Shown in pieces: positions 1 to 13,866 of a DNA stretch of 64,000 nt. Under the pieces are notes generated by a model. That model was not told the origin of the DNA, searched no databases, and worked only from the letters and a program-made list of their open reading frames with translations. Both the position numbers and the translations under genes were made by a program. How positions within the stretch are numbered: the first letter of the stretch is position 1; every line of letters starts with the position of its first letter. Origin of the DNA: Petrolisthes cinctipes (taxonomy: Eukaryota; Arthropoda; Malacostraca; Decapoda; Porcellanidae); assembly GCA_033782935.1 (NCBI GenBank), contig JAWQEG010000128.1:1860001-1924000 (forward strand), in the 5' to 3' direction.

Positions 1-268
1 CCTACTCAGTGCTAGAATATTTTCAAAATATAGGCTAAAAACATGCTAGAAATCGATATTTTAGGTGACAAAAAGTCGATATCTCAAATTACGGCCCAAA
101 ACACCCGAAAATTCGATATTTAGTGGTCTCAGAAGCGATCTGTACATGCCTACTTAGTGCTAGAATGTTTTCAAAATATTGGCCCAAAACATGTTCAAAA
201 TCGATATTTTAGGTGCCCAAAAGTCGATATGTGCATGCATCTTCTGTACTCATTTATATCTCAAATTC

Positions 269-415
269 AGGCTCAAAACACCCGAAAATTCGATATATTG
301 GGGTCCCAGAAGCGATCTGTACATGCCTACTCAGTGCTTGAATATTTTCAAAATATAGGCTCAAAACATGCTAACAATCGATATTTTAGGTGCGTAAAGG
401 CGATATCTCAAATTC
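269..415 (+). repeat. Representative short monomer (147 bp, B half truncated)
   Basis: Half A (269-356) is full length. Half B (357-415) is only 59 bp, because the segment between cgatat and ctcaaatt, which in long monomers carries gtgcatgcatcttctgtacc and the following cgtttatat, is missing. Two short subclasses occur. Those with gtgcgtaaaggcgatatctc are 147 bp. Those with gtgccaaaaagtcgatatct or gtgccagaaagtcgatatct are 148 bp. The lost segment is bounded by atat on both sides, as expected for a deletion between short direct repeats. Confidence 0.85.
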
Positions 416-1429
416 AGTCCCAAAACACCCGAAAATTCGATATTTAGGGGTCCCAGAAGCGATCTGTACATGCCTACTCCGTGTTAGAGTATTTTCAAAA
501 TACAGGCCAAAAACATGCTCAAAATCGATGTTTTATGTGCCCTAAAGTCGATATGTCATGTATCTTCAGTACCCGTTTATATATCAAATTCTGGCCCTAA
601 ACAACCGAAAATTCGATATTTTGGGGTCCCAGAAGCGATCTGTACATGCCTACTCAGTGCTAGAATGTTTTCAAAATATAGGCACAAAACATGCTCAAAA
701 TCGATCTTTTAGGTGCCCAAAAGTCGATATGTGCATGCATCTTCTGTACCCGTTTATATCTCAAATTCAGGCTCAAACCACCAGAAAATTCAATATTTTG
801 GGGTCCCAGAAGCAATCTGTACATGCCTACTCTGTGCTAGAATATTTTCAAAATCAAGTCTAAAAACATGCTAAAAATCGATATTTTAGTTGCCAAAAAG
901 TCGATATCTCAAATTAAGGCCCAAAACACCCGAAAATTCGATATTTAAGGGTCTCAGAAGCGATCTGTACATGCCTACTCCGTGTTAGAGTATTTTCAAA
1001 ATGCAGACCAAAAACATACTGAAAATCGATCTTTTAGGTGCCCAAAAGTCGATATGTGCATGCATCTTCTGTACCCGTTTATATCTCAAATTCTGGCCCT
1101 AAACACCCGAAAATTCGATATTTTTGGGTCCTAGAAGCGATCTGTACATCCCTACTCAGTGCTAGAATGTTTTCAAAATATAGGCTCAGAACATGCTCAA
1201 AATCGATATTTTAGGTGCCCAAAAGTCGATATGTGCATGCATCTTCTGTACTCGTTTATATCTCAAATTTAAGCTCAAAACACCCGAAAATTCGATATTT
1301 TGGGGTCCCAGAAGCGATCTGAACATGCTTACTCAGTGCTAGAATATTTTCAAAATATGAGCTCAAAACATGCTAAAAATCGATATTTTAGGTGCGTAAA
1401 GGCGATATCTCAAATTCAGGCCCAAAACA

Positions 1430-4400
1430 CCCGAAAATTCGATATTTAGGGGTCCCACAAGGGATCTGTACATGCCTACTCCGTGTTAGAGTATTTTTAA
1501 AATACAGGCCAAAAACATACTGAAAATCGATCTTTTAGGTGCCCAAAAGTCGATATGTGCATGCATCTTCTGTACCCGTTTATATCTCAAATTCTGGCCC
1601 TAAACACCCGAAAATTCGATATTTGGGGTCCCAGAAGCGATCTGTACATGCCTACTCCGTGTTAGAGTATTTTCTAAATTCAGGCCCAAAACATGCTGAA
1701 AATCGATATTTTTGGTGCCCAAAGTCAATATGTGTATGCATCTTCTATACTCGTTTATATCTCAAATTCAGGCTCAAAACACCCGAAAATTCGATATTTT
1801 GGGGTCCCAGAAGCGATCTGTACATGCCTACTCCGTGTTAGAGTATTTTCAAAATACAGGCCAAAAACATGCTCAAAATCGATGTTTTAGGTGCCCAAAA
1901 GTCGATATGTGCATGCATCTTCAGTACCCGTCTATATCTCAAATTCAGGCTCAAAACACCCAAAAATTCGATATTTTGGGGTCCCAGAAGCGATCTGTAC
2001 ATGCCTACTCCGTGTTAGAGTATTTTCAAAATACAGGCCCAAAACATGCTCAAAATCGATATTTTAGATGCCCAAAGTCAATATGTGCATGCATCTTCTG
2101 TACCCGTTTATATCTCAAAATCATGCTCAAAACACCCGAAAATTCGATATTTTGGGGTCCCAGAAGCGATCTGTACATGCCTACTCCGTGTTAGAGTATT
2201 TTCAAAATGCAGGCCAAAAACATACTGAAAATCAATCTTTTAGGTGCCCAAAAGTCGATATGTGCATGCATCTTCTGTACCCGTTTATATCTCAAATTCT
2301 GGCCCTAAACACCCGAAAATTCAATAATTTGGGGTCCCAGAAGCGATCTGTACATGCCTACTCAGTGCTAGAATGTTTTCAAAATATAGGCTCAAAACAT
2401 GCTCAAAATCGATATTTTAGGTGCCCAAAAGTCGATATGTGCATGCATCTTCTGTACTCGTTTATATCTCAAATTCAGGCTCAAAACACCCGAAAATTCA
2501 ATATTTTGGGGTCCCAGAAGCAATCTGTACTCAGTGCTAGAATATTTTCAAAATATAGGCTGAAAACATCCTACAAATCGATATTTTAGGTGCGTAAAGG
2601 CGATATCTCAAATTCAAGCACAAAACACCCGAAAATTCGATATTTTGGGGTCCCAGAAGCGATCTGTACATGCCTACTCCGTGTTAGAGTATTTTCAAAA
2701 TACAGGCCAAAAACATACTGAAAATCGATCTTTTAGGTGCCCAAAAGTCGATATGTGCATGCACCTTCAGTACCCGTTTATATCTCAAATTCAGGCTCAA
2801 AACACGCGAAAATTCGATATTTTGGGGTCCCAGAAGCGATCTGTACATGCCTACTCCGTGTTAGAGTATTTTCAAAATACAGGCCCAAAACATGCTCAAA
2901 ATAGATATTTTAGATGCCCAAAGTCAATATGTGCATGCATCTTCTGTACCCGTTTATATCTCAAGTTCAGGCTATAAACATCCGAAAATTCAATATTTTG
3001 GGGTCCCAGAATCAATCTGTACTCAGTGCTAGAATATTTTCAAAATATAGGCTGAAAACATGCTAAAAATCGATATTTTAGGTGCGTAAAGGCGATATCT
3101 CAAATTCAGGCACAAAACACCCGAAAATTCGATATTTAGGGGTCCCAGAAGCGATCTGTACATTCCTACTCCGTGTTAGAGTATTTTCAAAATACAGGCC
3201 CAAAACATGCTCAAAATCGATGTTTTAGGTGAACAAAAGTCGATATGTGCATGCATCTTCAGTACCCGTTTATATCTCAAATTCAGGCTCAAAACACCCG
3301 AAAATTCGATATTTTGGGGTCCCAGAAGCGATCTGTACAAGCCTACTCTGTGTTAGAGTATTTTCAAAATACAGGCCAAAAACATACTGAAAATCGATAT
3401 TTTAGGTGCCCAAAAGCCGATATCTCAAATTCAGTCCCAAAACACCCGAAAATTCGATATTTAGGGGTCCCAGAAGGGATCTGTACATGCCTACTCCGTG
3501 TTAGAGTATTTTTAAAATACAGGCCAAAAACATACTGAAAATCGATCTTTTAGGTGCCCAAAAGTCGATATGTGCTTGTATCTTCTGTACCCGTTTATAT
3601 CTCAAATTTTGGCCCTAAACACCCGAAAATTCGATATTTTAGGGTCCCAGAAGCGATCTGTACATGCCTAATCAGTGCTAGAATATTTTCAAAATATAGG
3701 CTAAAAACATGCTAAAAATCGATATTTTAGGTGCCAGAAAGTCGATATCTCAAATTCAGTCCCAAAACACCCGAAAATTCGATATTTAGGGGTCCCACAA
3801 GGGATCTGTACATGCCTACTCCGTGTTAGAGTATTTTTAAAATACAGGCCAAAAACATACTGAAAATCGATCTTTTAGGTGCCCAAAAGTCGATATGTGC
3901 ATGCATCTTCTGTACCCGTTTATATCTCAAATTCTGGCCCTAAACACCCGAAAATTCGATATTTGGGGTCCCAGAAGCGATCTGTACATGCCTACTCCGT
4001 GTTAGAGTATTTTCAAAATTCAGGCCCAAAACATGCTGAAAATCGATATTTTTGGTGCCCAAAGTCAATATGTGTATGCATCTTCTATACTCGTTTATAT
4101 CTCAAATTCAGGCTCAAAACACCCGAAAATTCGATATTTTGGGGTCCCAGAAGCGATCTGTACATGCCTACTCCGTGTTAGAGTATTTTCAAAATACAGG
4201 CCAAAAACATGCTCAAAATCGATGTTTTAGGTGCCCAAAAGTCGATATGTGCATGCATCTTCAGTACCCGTCTATATCTCAAATTCAGGCTCAAAACACC
4301 CAAAAATTCGATATTTTGGGGTCCCAGAAGCGATCTGTACATGCCTACTCCGTGTTAGAGTATTTTCAAAATACAGGCCCAAAACATGCTCAAAATCGAT

Positions 4401-5540
4401 ATTTTAGATGCCCAAAGTCAATATGTGCATGCATCTTCTGTACCCGTTTATATCTCAAAATCATGCTCAAAACACCCGAAAATTCGATATTTTGGGGTCC
4501 CAGAAGCGATCTGTACATGCCTACTCCGTGTTAGAGTATTTTCAAAATGCAGGCCAAAAACATACTGAAAATCAATCTTTTAGGTGCCCAAAAGTCGATA
4601 TGTGCATGCATCTTCTGTACCCGTTTATATCTCAAATTCTGGCCCTAAACACCCGAAAATTCAATAATTTGGGGTCCCAGAAGCGATCTGTACATGCCTA
4701 CTCAGTGCTAGAATGTTTTCAAAATATAGGCTCAAAACATGCTCAAAATCGATATTTTAGGTGCCCAAAAGTCGATATGTGCATGCATCTTCTGTACTCG
4801 TTTATATCTCAAATTCAGGCTCAAAACACCTGAAAATTCAATATTTTGGGGTCCCAGAAGCAATCTGTACTCAGTGCTAGAATATTTTCAAAATATAGGC
4901 TGAAAACATCCTACAAATCGATATTTTAGGTGCGTAAAGGCGATATCTCAAATTCAGGCACAAAACACCCGAAATATCGATATTTTGGGGTCCCAGAAGC
5001 GATCTGTACATGCCTACTCCGTGTTAGAGTATTTTCAAAATACAGGCCAAAAACATACTGAAAATCGATCTTTTAGGTGCCCAAAAGTCGATATGTGCAT
5101 GCACCTTCAGTAACCGTTTATATCTCAAATTCAGGCTCAAAACACGCGAAAATTCGATATTTTGGGGTCCCAGAAGCGATCTGTACATGCCTACTCCGTG
5201 TTAGAGTATTTTCAAAATACAGGCCCAAAACATGCTCAAAATCGATATTTTAGATGCCCAAAGTCAATATGTGCATGCATCTTCTGTACCCGTTTATATC
5301 TCAAGTTCAGGCTCTAAACATCCGAAAATTCAATATTTTGGGGTCCCAGAATCAATCTGTACTCAGTGCTAGAATATTTTCAAAATATAGGCTGAAAACA
5401 TGCTAAAAATCGATATTTTAGGTGCGTAAAGGCGATATCTCAAATTCAGGCACAAAACACCCGAAAATTCGATATTTAGGGGTCCCAGAAGCGATCTGTA
5501 CATGCCTACTCCGTGTTAGAGTATTTTCAAAATACAGGCC
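1430..5540 (+). repeat. Block duplication, offset 2340 bp
   Basis: About 1.77 kb (roughly 1430-3200) is repeated at roughly 3770-5540 with a constant offset of 2340 bp. Shared private variants include ggtcccacaagggatctg (1452/3792), caaaatcatgctc (2117/4457) and tcctacaaatcg (2569/4909). Differences are rare, such as atagatattt at 2901 against atcgatattt at 5241. The match stops sharply near 3200/5540, where neighbouring monomer types differ. Confidence 0.8.
2477..2556 (+). repeat. Representative 80-bp A half (8-bp deletion class)
   Basis: This A half reads caatctgtactcagtgctag instead of caatctgtacatgcctactc, so atgcctac is lost between two tac copies. The half is 80 bp rather than 88. The same deletion recurs many times, for example near 3020, 4870, 10215, 17190, 18860, 24540, 27515, 45655 and 47795. 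It nearly always occurs together with ttcaatattttggggtcc and gcaatctg, so it marks one lineage spread by array exchange rather than repeated independent loss. Confidence 0.8.
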
Positions 5541-6688
5541 AAAAACATACTGAAAATCGATTTTTTAGGTGCCCAAAAGTCGATATGTGCATGCACCTTC
5601 AGTACCCGTTTATATCTCAAATTCATGCTCAAAGCACCCGAAAATTCGATGTTTTGGGGTCCCAGAAGCGATCTGTACATGCCTACTCCGTGTTAGAGTA
5701 TTTTCAAAATACATGCCCAAAACATGCTGATAATCGATATTTTAGATGCCCAAAGTCAATATGTGCATGTATCTTCTGTACCCGTTTATATCTCAAATTC
5801 AGGCTCAAAACACCCGAAAATTCAATATTTTGGGGTTCCAGAAGCAATCTGTACATGACTACTCAGTGCTAGAATATTTTCAAAATATAGGCTAAAAACA
5901 TGCTAGAAATCGATATTTTAGGTGCCAAAAAGTCGATATCTCAAATTACGGCCCAAAACACCCGAAAATTCGATATTTAGTGGTCTCAGAAGCGATCTGT
6001 ACATGCCTACTTAGTGCTAGAATGTTTTCAAAATATTTTCTCAAAACATGTTCAAAATCGATATTTTAGGTGCCCAAAAGTCGATATGTGCATGCATCTT
6101 CTGTACTCATTTATATCTCAAATTCAGGCTCAAAACACCCGAAAATTCGATATATTGGGGTCCCAGAAGCGATCTGTACATGCCTACTCAGTGCTTGAAT
6201 ATTTTCAAAATATAGGCTCAAAACATGCTAACAATCGATATTTTAGGTGCGTAAAGGCGATATCTCAAATTCAGTCCCAAAACACCCGAAAATTCGATAT
6301 TTAGGGGTCCCAGAAGCGATCTGTACATGCCTACTCCGTGTTAGAGTATTTTCAAAATACAGGCCAAAAACATGCTCAAAATCGATGTTTTATGTGCCCT
6401 AAAGTCGATATGTCATGTATCTTCAGTACCCGTTTATATCTCAAATTCTGGCCCTAAACAACCGAAAATTCGATATTTTGGGGTCCTAGAAGCGATCTGT
6501 ACATGCCTACTTAGTGCTAGAATGTTTTCAAAATATAGGCTCAAAACATGCTCAAAATCGATCTTTTAGGTGCCCAAAAGTCGATATGTGCATGCATCTT
6601 CTGTACCCGTTTATATCTCAAATTCAGGCTCAAAACACCAGAAAATTCAATATTTTGGGGTCCCAGAAGCAATCTGTACATGCCTACT

Positions 6689-9600
6689 CTGTGCTAGAAT
6701 ATTTTCAAAATCAAGTCTAAAAACATGCTAAAAATCGATATTTTAGTTGCCAAAAAGTCGATATCTCAAATTAAGGCCCAAAACACCCGAAAATTCGATA
6801 TTTAAGGGTCTCAGAAGCGATCTGTACATGCCTACTCCGTGTTAGAGTATTTTCAAAATACAGGACAAAAACATACTGAAAATCGATCTTTTAGGTGCCC
6901 AAAAGTCGATATGTGCATGCATCTTCTGTACCCGTTTATATCTCAAATTCTGGCCCTAAACACCCGAAAATTCGATATTTTTGGGTCCTAGAAGCGATCT
7001 GTACATCCCTACTCAGTGCTAGAATGTTTTCAAAATATAGGCTCAGAACATGCTCAAAATCGATATTTTAGATGCCCAAAAGTCGATATGTGCATGCATC
7101 TTCTGTACTCGTTTATATCTCAAATTTAAGCTCAAAACACACGAAAATTCGATATTTTGGGGTCCCAGAAGCGATCTGAACATGCCTACACAGTGCTAGA
7201 ATATTTTCAAAATATGAGCTCAAAACATGCTAAAAATCGATATTTTAGGTGCGTAAAGACGATATCTCAAATTCAGGCCCAAAACACCCGAAAATTCGAT
7301 ATTTAGGGGTCCCAGAAGCGATCTGTACATTCCTACTCCGTGTTAGAGTATTTTCAAAATACAGGCCCAAAACATGCTCAAAATCGATGTTTTAGGTGAA
7401 CAAAAGTCGATATGTGCATGCATCTTCAGTACCCGTTTATATCTCAAATTCAGGCTCAAAACACCCGAAAATTCGATATTTAGGGGTCCCAGAATGGATC
7501 TGTACATGCCTACTCCGTGTTAGAGTATTTTTAAAATACAGGCCAAAAACATACTGAAAATCGATCTTTTAGGTGCCCAAAAGTCGATATGTGCTTGTAT
7601 CTTCTGTACCCGTTTATATCTCAAATTTTGGCCCTAAACACCCGAAAATTCGATATTTTGGGGTCCCAGAAGCGATCTGTACATGCCTAATCAGTGCTAG
7701 AATATTTTCAAAATATAGGCTAAAAACATGCTAAAAATCGATATTTTAGGTGCCAGAAAGTCGATATCTCAAATTCAGTCCCAAAACACCCGAAAATTCA
7801 ATATTTAGGGGTCCCACAAGGGATCTGTACATGCCTACTCCGTGTTAGAGTATTTTTAAAATACAGGCCAAAAACATACTGAAAATCGATCTTTTAGGTG
7901 CCCAAAAGTCGATATGTGCATGCATCTTCTGTACCCGTTTATATCTCAAATTCTGGCTCTAAACACCCGAAAATTCGATATTTGGGGTCCCAGAAGCGAT
8001 CTGTACATGCCTACTCCGTGTTAGAGTATTTTCAAAATTCAGGCCCAAAACATGCTGAAAATCGATATTTTTGGTGCCCAAAGTCAATATGTGTATGCAT
8101 CTTCTATACTCGTTTATATCTCAAATTCAGGCTCAAAACACCCGAAAATTCGATATTTTGGGGTCCCAGAAGCGATCTGTACATGCCTACTCCGTGTTAG
8201 AGTATTTTCAAAATACAGGCCAAAAACATGCTCAAAATCGATGTTTTAGGTGCCCAAAAGTCGATATGTGCATGCATCTTCAGTACCCGTCTATATCTCA
8301 AATTCAGGCTCAAAACACCCGAAAATTCTATATTTTGGGGTCCCAGAAGCGATCTGTACATGCCTACTCTGTGCTAGAATATTTTCAAAATCAAGTCTAA
8401 AAACATGCTAAAAATCGATATTTTAGATGCCAAAAAGTCGATATCTCAAATTAAGGCCCAAAACACCCGAAAATTCGATATTTAAGGGTCTCAGAAGCGA
8501 TCTGTACATGCCTACTCCGTGTTAGAGTATTTTCAAAATACAGGACAAAAACATACTGAAAATCGATCTTTTAGGTGCCCAAAAGTCGATATGTGCATGC
8601 ATCTTCTGTACCCGTTTATATCTCAAATTCTGGCCCTAAACACCCGAAAATTCGATATTTTTGGGTCCTAGAAGCGATCTGTACATCCCTACTCAGTTCT
8701 AGAATGTTTTCAAAATATAGGCTCAGAACATGCTCAAAATCGATATTTTAGATGCCCAAAAGTCGATATGTGCATGCATCTTCTGTACTCGTTTATATCT
8801 CAAATTTAAGCTCAAAACACACGAAAATTCGATATTTTGGGGTCCCAGAAGCGATCTGAACATGCCTACTCAGTGCTAGAATATTTTCAAAATATGAGCT
8901 CAAAACATGCTAAAAATCGATATTTTAGGTGCGTAAAGACGATATCTCAAATTCAGGCCCAAAACACCCGAAAATTCGATATTTAGGGGTCCCAGAAGCG
9001 ATCTGTACATTCCTACTCCGTGTTAGAGTATTTTCAAAATACAGGCCCAAAACATGCTCAAAATCGATGTTTTAGGTGAACAAAAGTCGATATGTGCATG
9101 CATCTTCAGTACCCGTTTATATCTCAAATTCAGGCTCAAAACACCCGAAAATTCGATATTTAGGGGTCCCAGAATGGATCTGTACATGCCTACTCCGTGT
9201 TAGAGTATTTTTAAAATACAGGCCAAAAACATACTGAAAATCGATCTTTTAGGTGCCCAAAAGTCGATATGTGCTTGTATCTTCTGTACCCGTTTATATC
9301 TCAAATTTTGGCCCTAAACACCCGAAAATTCGATATTTTGGGGTCCCAGAAGCGATCTGTACATGCCTAATCAGTGCTAGAATATTTTCAAAATATAGGC
9401 TAAAAACATGCTAAAAATCGATATTTTAGGTGCCAGAAAGTCGATATCTCAAATTCAGTCCCAAAACACCCGAAAATTCAATATTTAGGGGTCCCACAAG
9501 GGATCTGTACATGCCTACTCCGTGTTAGAGTATTTTTAAAATACAGGCCAAAAACATACTGAAAATCGATCTTTTAGGTGCCCAAAAGTCGATATGTGCA

Positions 9601-10048
9601 TGCATCTTCTGTACCCGTTTATATCTCAAATTCTGGCTCTAAACACCCGAAAATTCGATATTTGGGGTCCCAGAAGCGATCTGTACATGCCTACTCCGTG
9701 TTAGAGTATTTTCAAAATTCAGGCCCAAAACATGCTGAAAATCGATATTTTTGGTGCCCAAAGTCAATATGTGTATGCATCTTCTATACTCGTTTATATC
9801 TCAAATTCAGGCTCAAAACACCCGAAAATTCGATATTTTGGGGTCCCAGAAGCGATCTGTACATGCCTACTCCGTGTTAGAGTATTTTCAAAATACAGGC
9901 CAAAAACATGCTCAAAATCGATGTTTTAGGTGCCCAAAAGTCGATATGTGCATGCATCTTCAGTACCCGTCTATATCTCAAATTCAGGCTCAAAACACCC
10001 GAAAATTCTATATTTTGGGGTCCCAGAAGCGATCTGTACATGCCTACT
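6689..10048 (+). repeat. Tandem duplication of a 1680-bp block
   Basis: Two adjacent copies, about 6689-8368 and 8369-10048, line up base for base with an offset of 1680. The rare variant caggacaaaaacatac occurs at 6861 and 8541, gtgaacaaaagtcg near 7397 and 9077, and gaaaattctatatttt at 8321 and 10001. Only scattered differences are visible, for example tacacagtgc (7187) against tactcagtgc (8867), and cagtgct against cagttct near 7014/8694. The junction falls in the conserved tctgtacatgcctactc segment, consistent with unequal crossing over between misaligned monomers. Confidence 0.85.
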
Positions 10049-13000
10049 CCGTGATAGAGTATTTTCAAAATACAGGCCCAAAACATGCTCAAAATCGATA
10101 TTTTAGATGCCCAAAGTCAATATGTGCATGCATCTTCTGTACCCGTTTATATCTCAAATTCAGGCTCAAAACACCCGAAAATTCAATATTTTGGGGTCCC
10201 AGAAGCAATCTGTACTCAGTGCTAGAATATTTTCAAAATATAGGCTGAAAACATGCTAAAAATCGATATTTTAGGTGCGTAAAGGCGATATCTCAAATTC
10301 AGGCACAAAACACCCGAAAATTCGATATTTAGGGGTCCCAGAAGCGATCTGTACATGCCTACTCCGTGTTAGAGTATTTTCAATATACAGGCCAAAAATA
10401 TACTGAAAATCGATCTTTTAGGTGCCCAAAAGTCGATATGTGCATGCACCTTCAGTACCCGTTTATATCTCAAATTCAGCCTCAAAACACCCGAAAATTC
10501 GATATTTTGGGGTCCCAGAAGCGATCTGTACATGCCTACTCCGTGTTAGAGTATTTTAAAATTACAGGCCCAAAACATGCTCAAAATCGATATTTTAGAT
10601 GCCCAAAGTCAATATGTGCATGCATCTTCTGTACCCGTTTATATCTCAAATTCAGGCTCTAAACACCCGAAAATTCAATATTTTGGGGTCCCAGAAGCAA
10701 TCTGTACTCAGTGCTAGAATATTTTCAAAATATAGGCTGAAAACATGCTAAAAATCGATATTTTAGGTGCGTAAAGGCGATATCTCAAATTCAGGCACAA
10801 AACACCCGAAAATTCGATATTTAGGGGTCCCAGAAGCGATCTGTACATGCCTACTCCGTGTTAGAGTATTTTCAAAATACAGGCCAAAAACATACTGAAA
10901 ATCGATCTTTTAGGTGCCCAAAAGTCGATCTGTGCATGCACCTTTAGTACCCGTTTATATCTCAAATTCATGCTCAAAACACCCGAAAATTCGATATTTT
11001 GGGGTCCCAGAAGCGATCTGTACATGCCTACTCCGTGTTAGAGTATTTTCAAAATACATGCCCAAAACATGCTGTAAGTCGATATTTTAGATGCCCAAAG
11101 TCAATATGTGCATGTATCTTCTGTACCCGTTTATATCTCAAATTCAGGCTCAAAACACCCGAAAATTCAATATTTTGGGGTTCCAGAAGCAATCTGTACA
11201 TGCCTACTCAGTGCTAGAATATTTTCAAAATATAGGCTGAAAACATGCTAAAAATCGATATTTTAGGTGCGTAAAGGCGATATCTCAAATTACGGCCCAA
11301 AACACCCGAAAATTCGATATTTAGTGGTCTCAGAAGCGATCTGCACATGCCTACTCAGTGCTAGAATAATTTCAAAATATAGGTTCAAAACATGTTCAAA
11401 ATCGATATTTTAGGTGCCCAAAAGTCGATTTTTGCATGCATCTTCTGTACTCGTTTATATCTCAAATTCAAGCTCAAAACACTAGAAAATTCGATATTTT
11501 GGGGTCTCAGAAGCAATCTGTACATGCCTACTCAGTGCTAGAATATTTTCAAAATATACGCTCAAAACATGCTAAAAATCGACATTTTAGGTGCCAAAAA
11601 ATCGATATCTCAAATTCAGTCCCAAAACACCCGAAAATTCGATATTTAGAGGTCCCAGAAGCGATCTGTACATGCCTACTCCGTGTTAGAGTATTTTCAA
11701 AATACAGGCCAAAAACATACAGAAAATCGATCTTTTAGGTGCCCAAAAGTCGATATGTGCATGCATCTTCTGTACCCGTTTATATCTCAAATTCTAGCCC
11801 TAAACACCCGAAAATTCAATATTTTGGGGTTCCAGAAGCGATCTGTACATGCCTACTCAGTGCTAGAATGTTTTCAAAATATAGGCTCAAAACATGCTCA
11901 AAATCGATATTTTAGGTGCCCAAAAGTCGATATGTGCATGCATCTTCTGTACTCGTTTATATCTCAAATTCAAGCTTAAAACACCCGAAAATTCGATATT
12001 TTGGGGTCCCAGAAGCGATCTGTACATGCCTACTCAGAGCTAGAATATTTTTAAAATATAAGCACAAAACATGCTAAAAATCGATATTTTAGGTGCGTAA
12101 AGGCGATATCTTAAATTCAGGCCCAAAACACCCGAAAATTCGATATTTTGGGGTCCCAGAAGCGATCTGTACATGCCTACTCCGTGTTAGAGTATTTTCA
12201 AAATACAGGCCAAAAACATGCTCAAAATCGATGTTTTAGGTGCCCAAGTGTCGATATATGCATGCATCTTCAGTACCCGTTTATATCTCAAATTCATTCT
12301 CAAAACACCCGAAAATTCGATATTTTGGGGTCCCAGAAGCGATCTGTACATGCCTACTCCGTGTTAGAGTATTTTCAAAATACAGGCCCAAAACATGCTA
12401 AAAATCGATATTTTAGATGCCCAAAGTCAATATGTGCATGCATCTTCTGTACCCGTTTATATCTCAAAATCATGCTCAAAACACCCGAAAATTCGATATT
12501 TTGGGGTCCCAGAAGCGATCTGTACATGCCTACTCCGTGTTAGAGTATTTTCAAAATGCAGGCCAAAAACATACTGAAAATCAATCTTTTAGGTGCCCAA
12601 AAGTCGATATGTGCATGCATCTACTGTACCCGTTTATATCTCAAATTCTGGCCCTAAACACCCGAAAATTCAATATTTTGGGGTCCCAGAAGCGATCTGT
12701 ACATGCCTACTCAGTGCTAGAATGTTTTCAAAATATAGGCTCAGAACATGCTCAAAATCGATATTTTTGGTGCCCAAAAGTCGATATGTGCATGCATCTT
12801 CTGTACTCGTTTATATCTCAAATTCAGGCTCAAAACACCCGAAAATTCAATATTTTGGGGTCCCAGAAGCAATCTGTACTCAGTGCTAGAATATTTTCAA
12901 AATATAGGCTGAAAACATCCTACAAATCGATATTTTAGGTGCGTAAAGGCGATATCTCAAATTCAGGCACAAAACACCCGAAAATTCGATATTTAGGGGT

Positions 13001-13866
13001 CCCAGAAGCGATCTGTACATGCCTACTCCGTGTTAGAGTATTTTCAAAATACAGGCCAAAAACATACTGAAAATCGATCTTTTAGGTGCCCAAAAGTCGA
13101 TATGTGCATGCACCTTCAGTACCTGTTTATATCTCAAATTCAGGCTCAAAACACGTGAAAATTCGATATTTTGGGGTCCCAAAAGCGATCTGTACATGCC
13201 TACTCCGTGTTAGAGTATTTTCAAAATACAGGCCCAAAACATGCTCAAAATCGATATTTTAGATGCCCAAAGTCAATATGTGCATGCATCTTCTGTACCC
13301 GTTTATATCTCAAGTTCAGGCTCTAAACATCCGAAAATTCAATATTTTGGGGTCCCAGAATCAATCTGTACTCAGTGCTAGAATATTTTCAAAATATAGG
13401 CTGAAAACATGCTAAAAATCGATATTTTAGGTGCGTAAAGGCGATATCTCAAATTCAGTCACAAAACACCCGAAAATTCGATATTTAGGGGTCCCAGAAG
13501 CGATCTGTACATGCCTACTCCGTGTTAGAGTATTTTCAAAATACAGGCCAAAAACATACTGAAAATCGATTTTTTAGGTGCCCAAAAGTCGATATGTGCA
13601 TGCACCTTCAGTACCCGTTTATATCTCAAATTCAGGCTCAAAACACCCGAAAATTCGATATTTTGGGGTCCCAGAAGCGATCTGTACATGCCTACTCCGT
13701 GTTAGAGTATTTTCAAAATACATGCCCAAAACATGCTGATAATCGATATTTTAGATGCCCAAAGTCAATATGTGCATGTATCTTCTGTACCCGTTTATAT
13801 CTCAAATTCAGGCTCAAAACACCCGAAAATTCAATATTTTGGGGTTCCAGAAGCAATCTGTACATG

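Noticed and set aside
9877..10092. Minus-strand open frames in the satellite (also 16691-16921, 18183-18413, 47509-47709, 55865-56128)
   Set aside because: Antisense readings of the same repeat with no distinct features.
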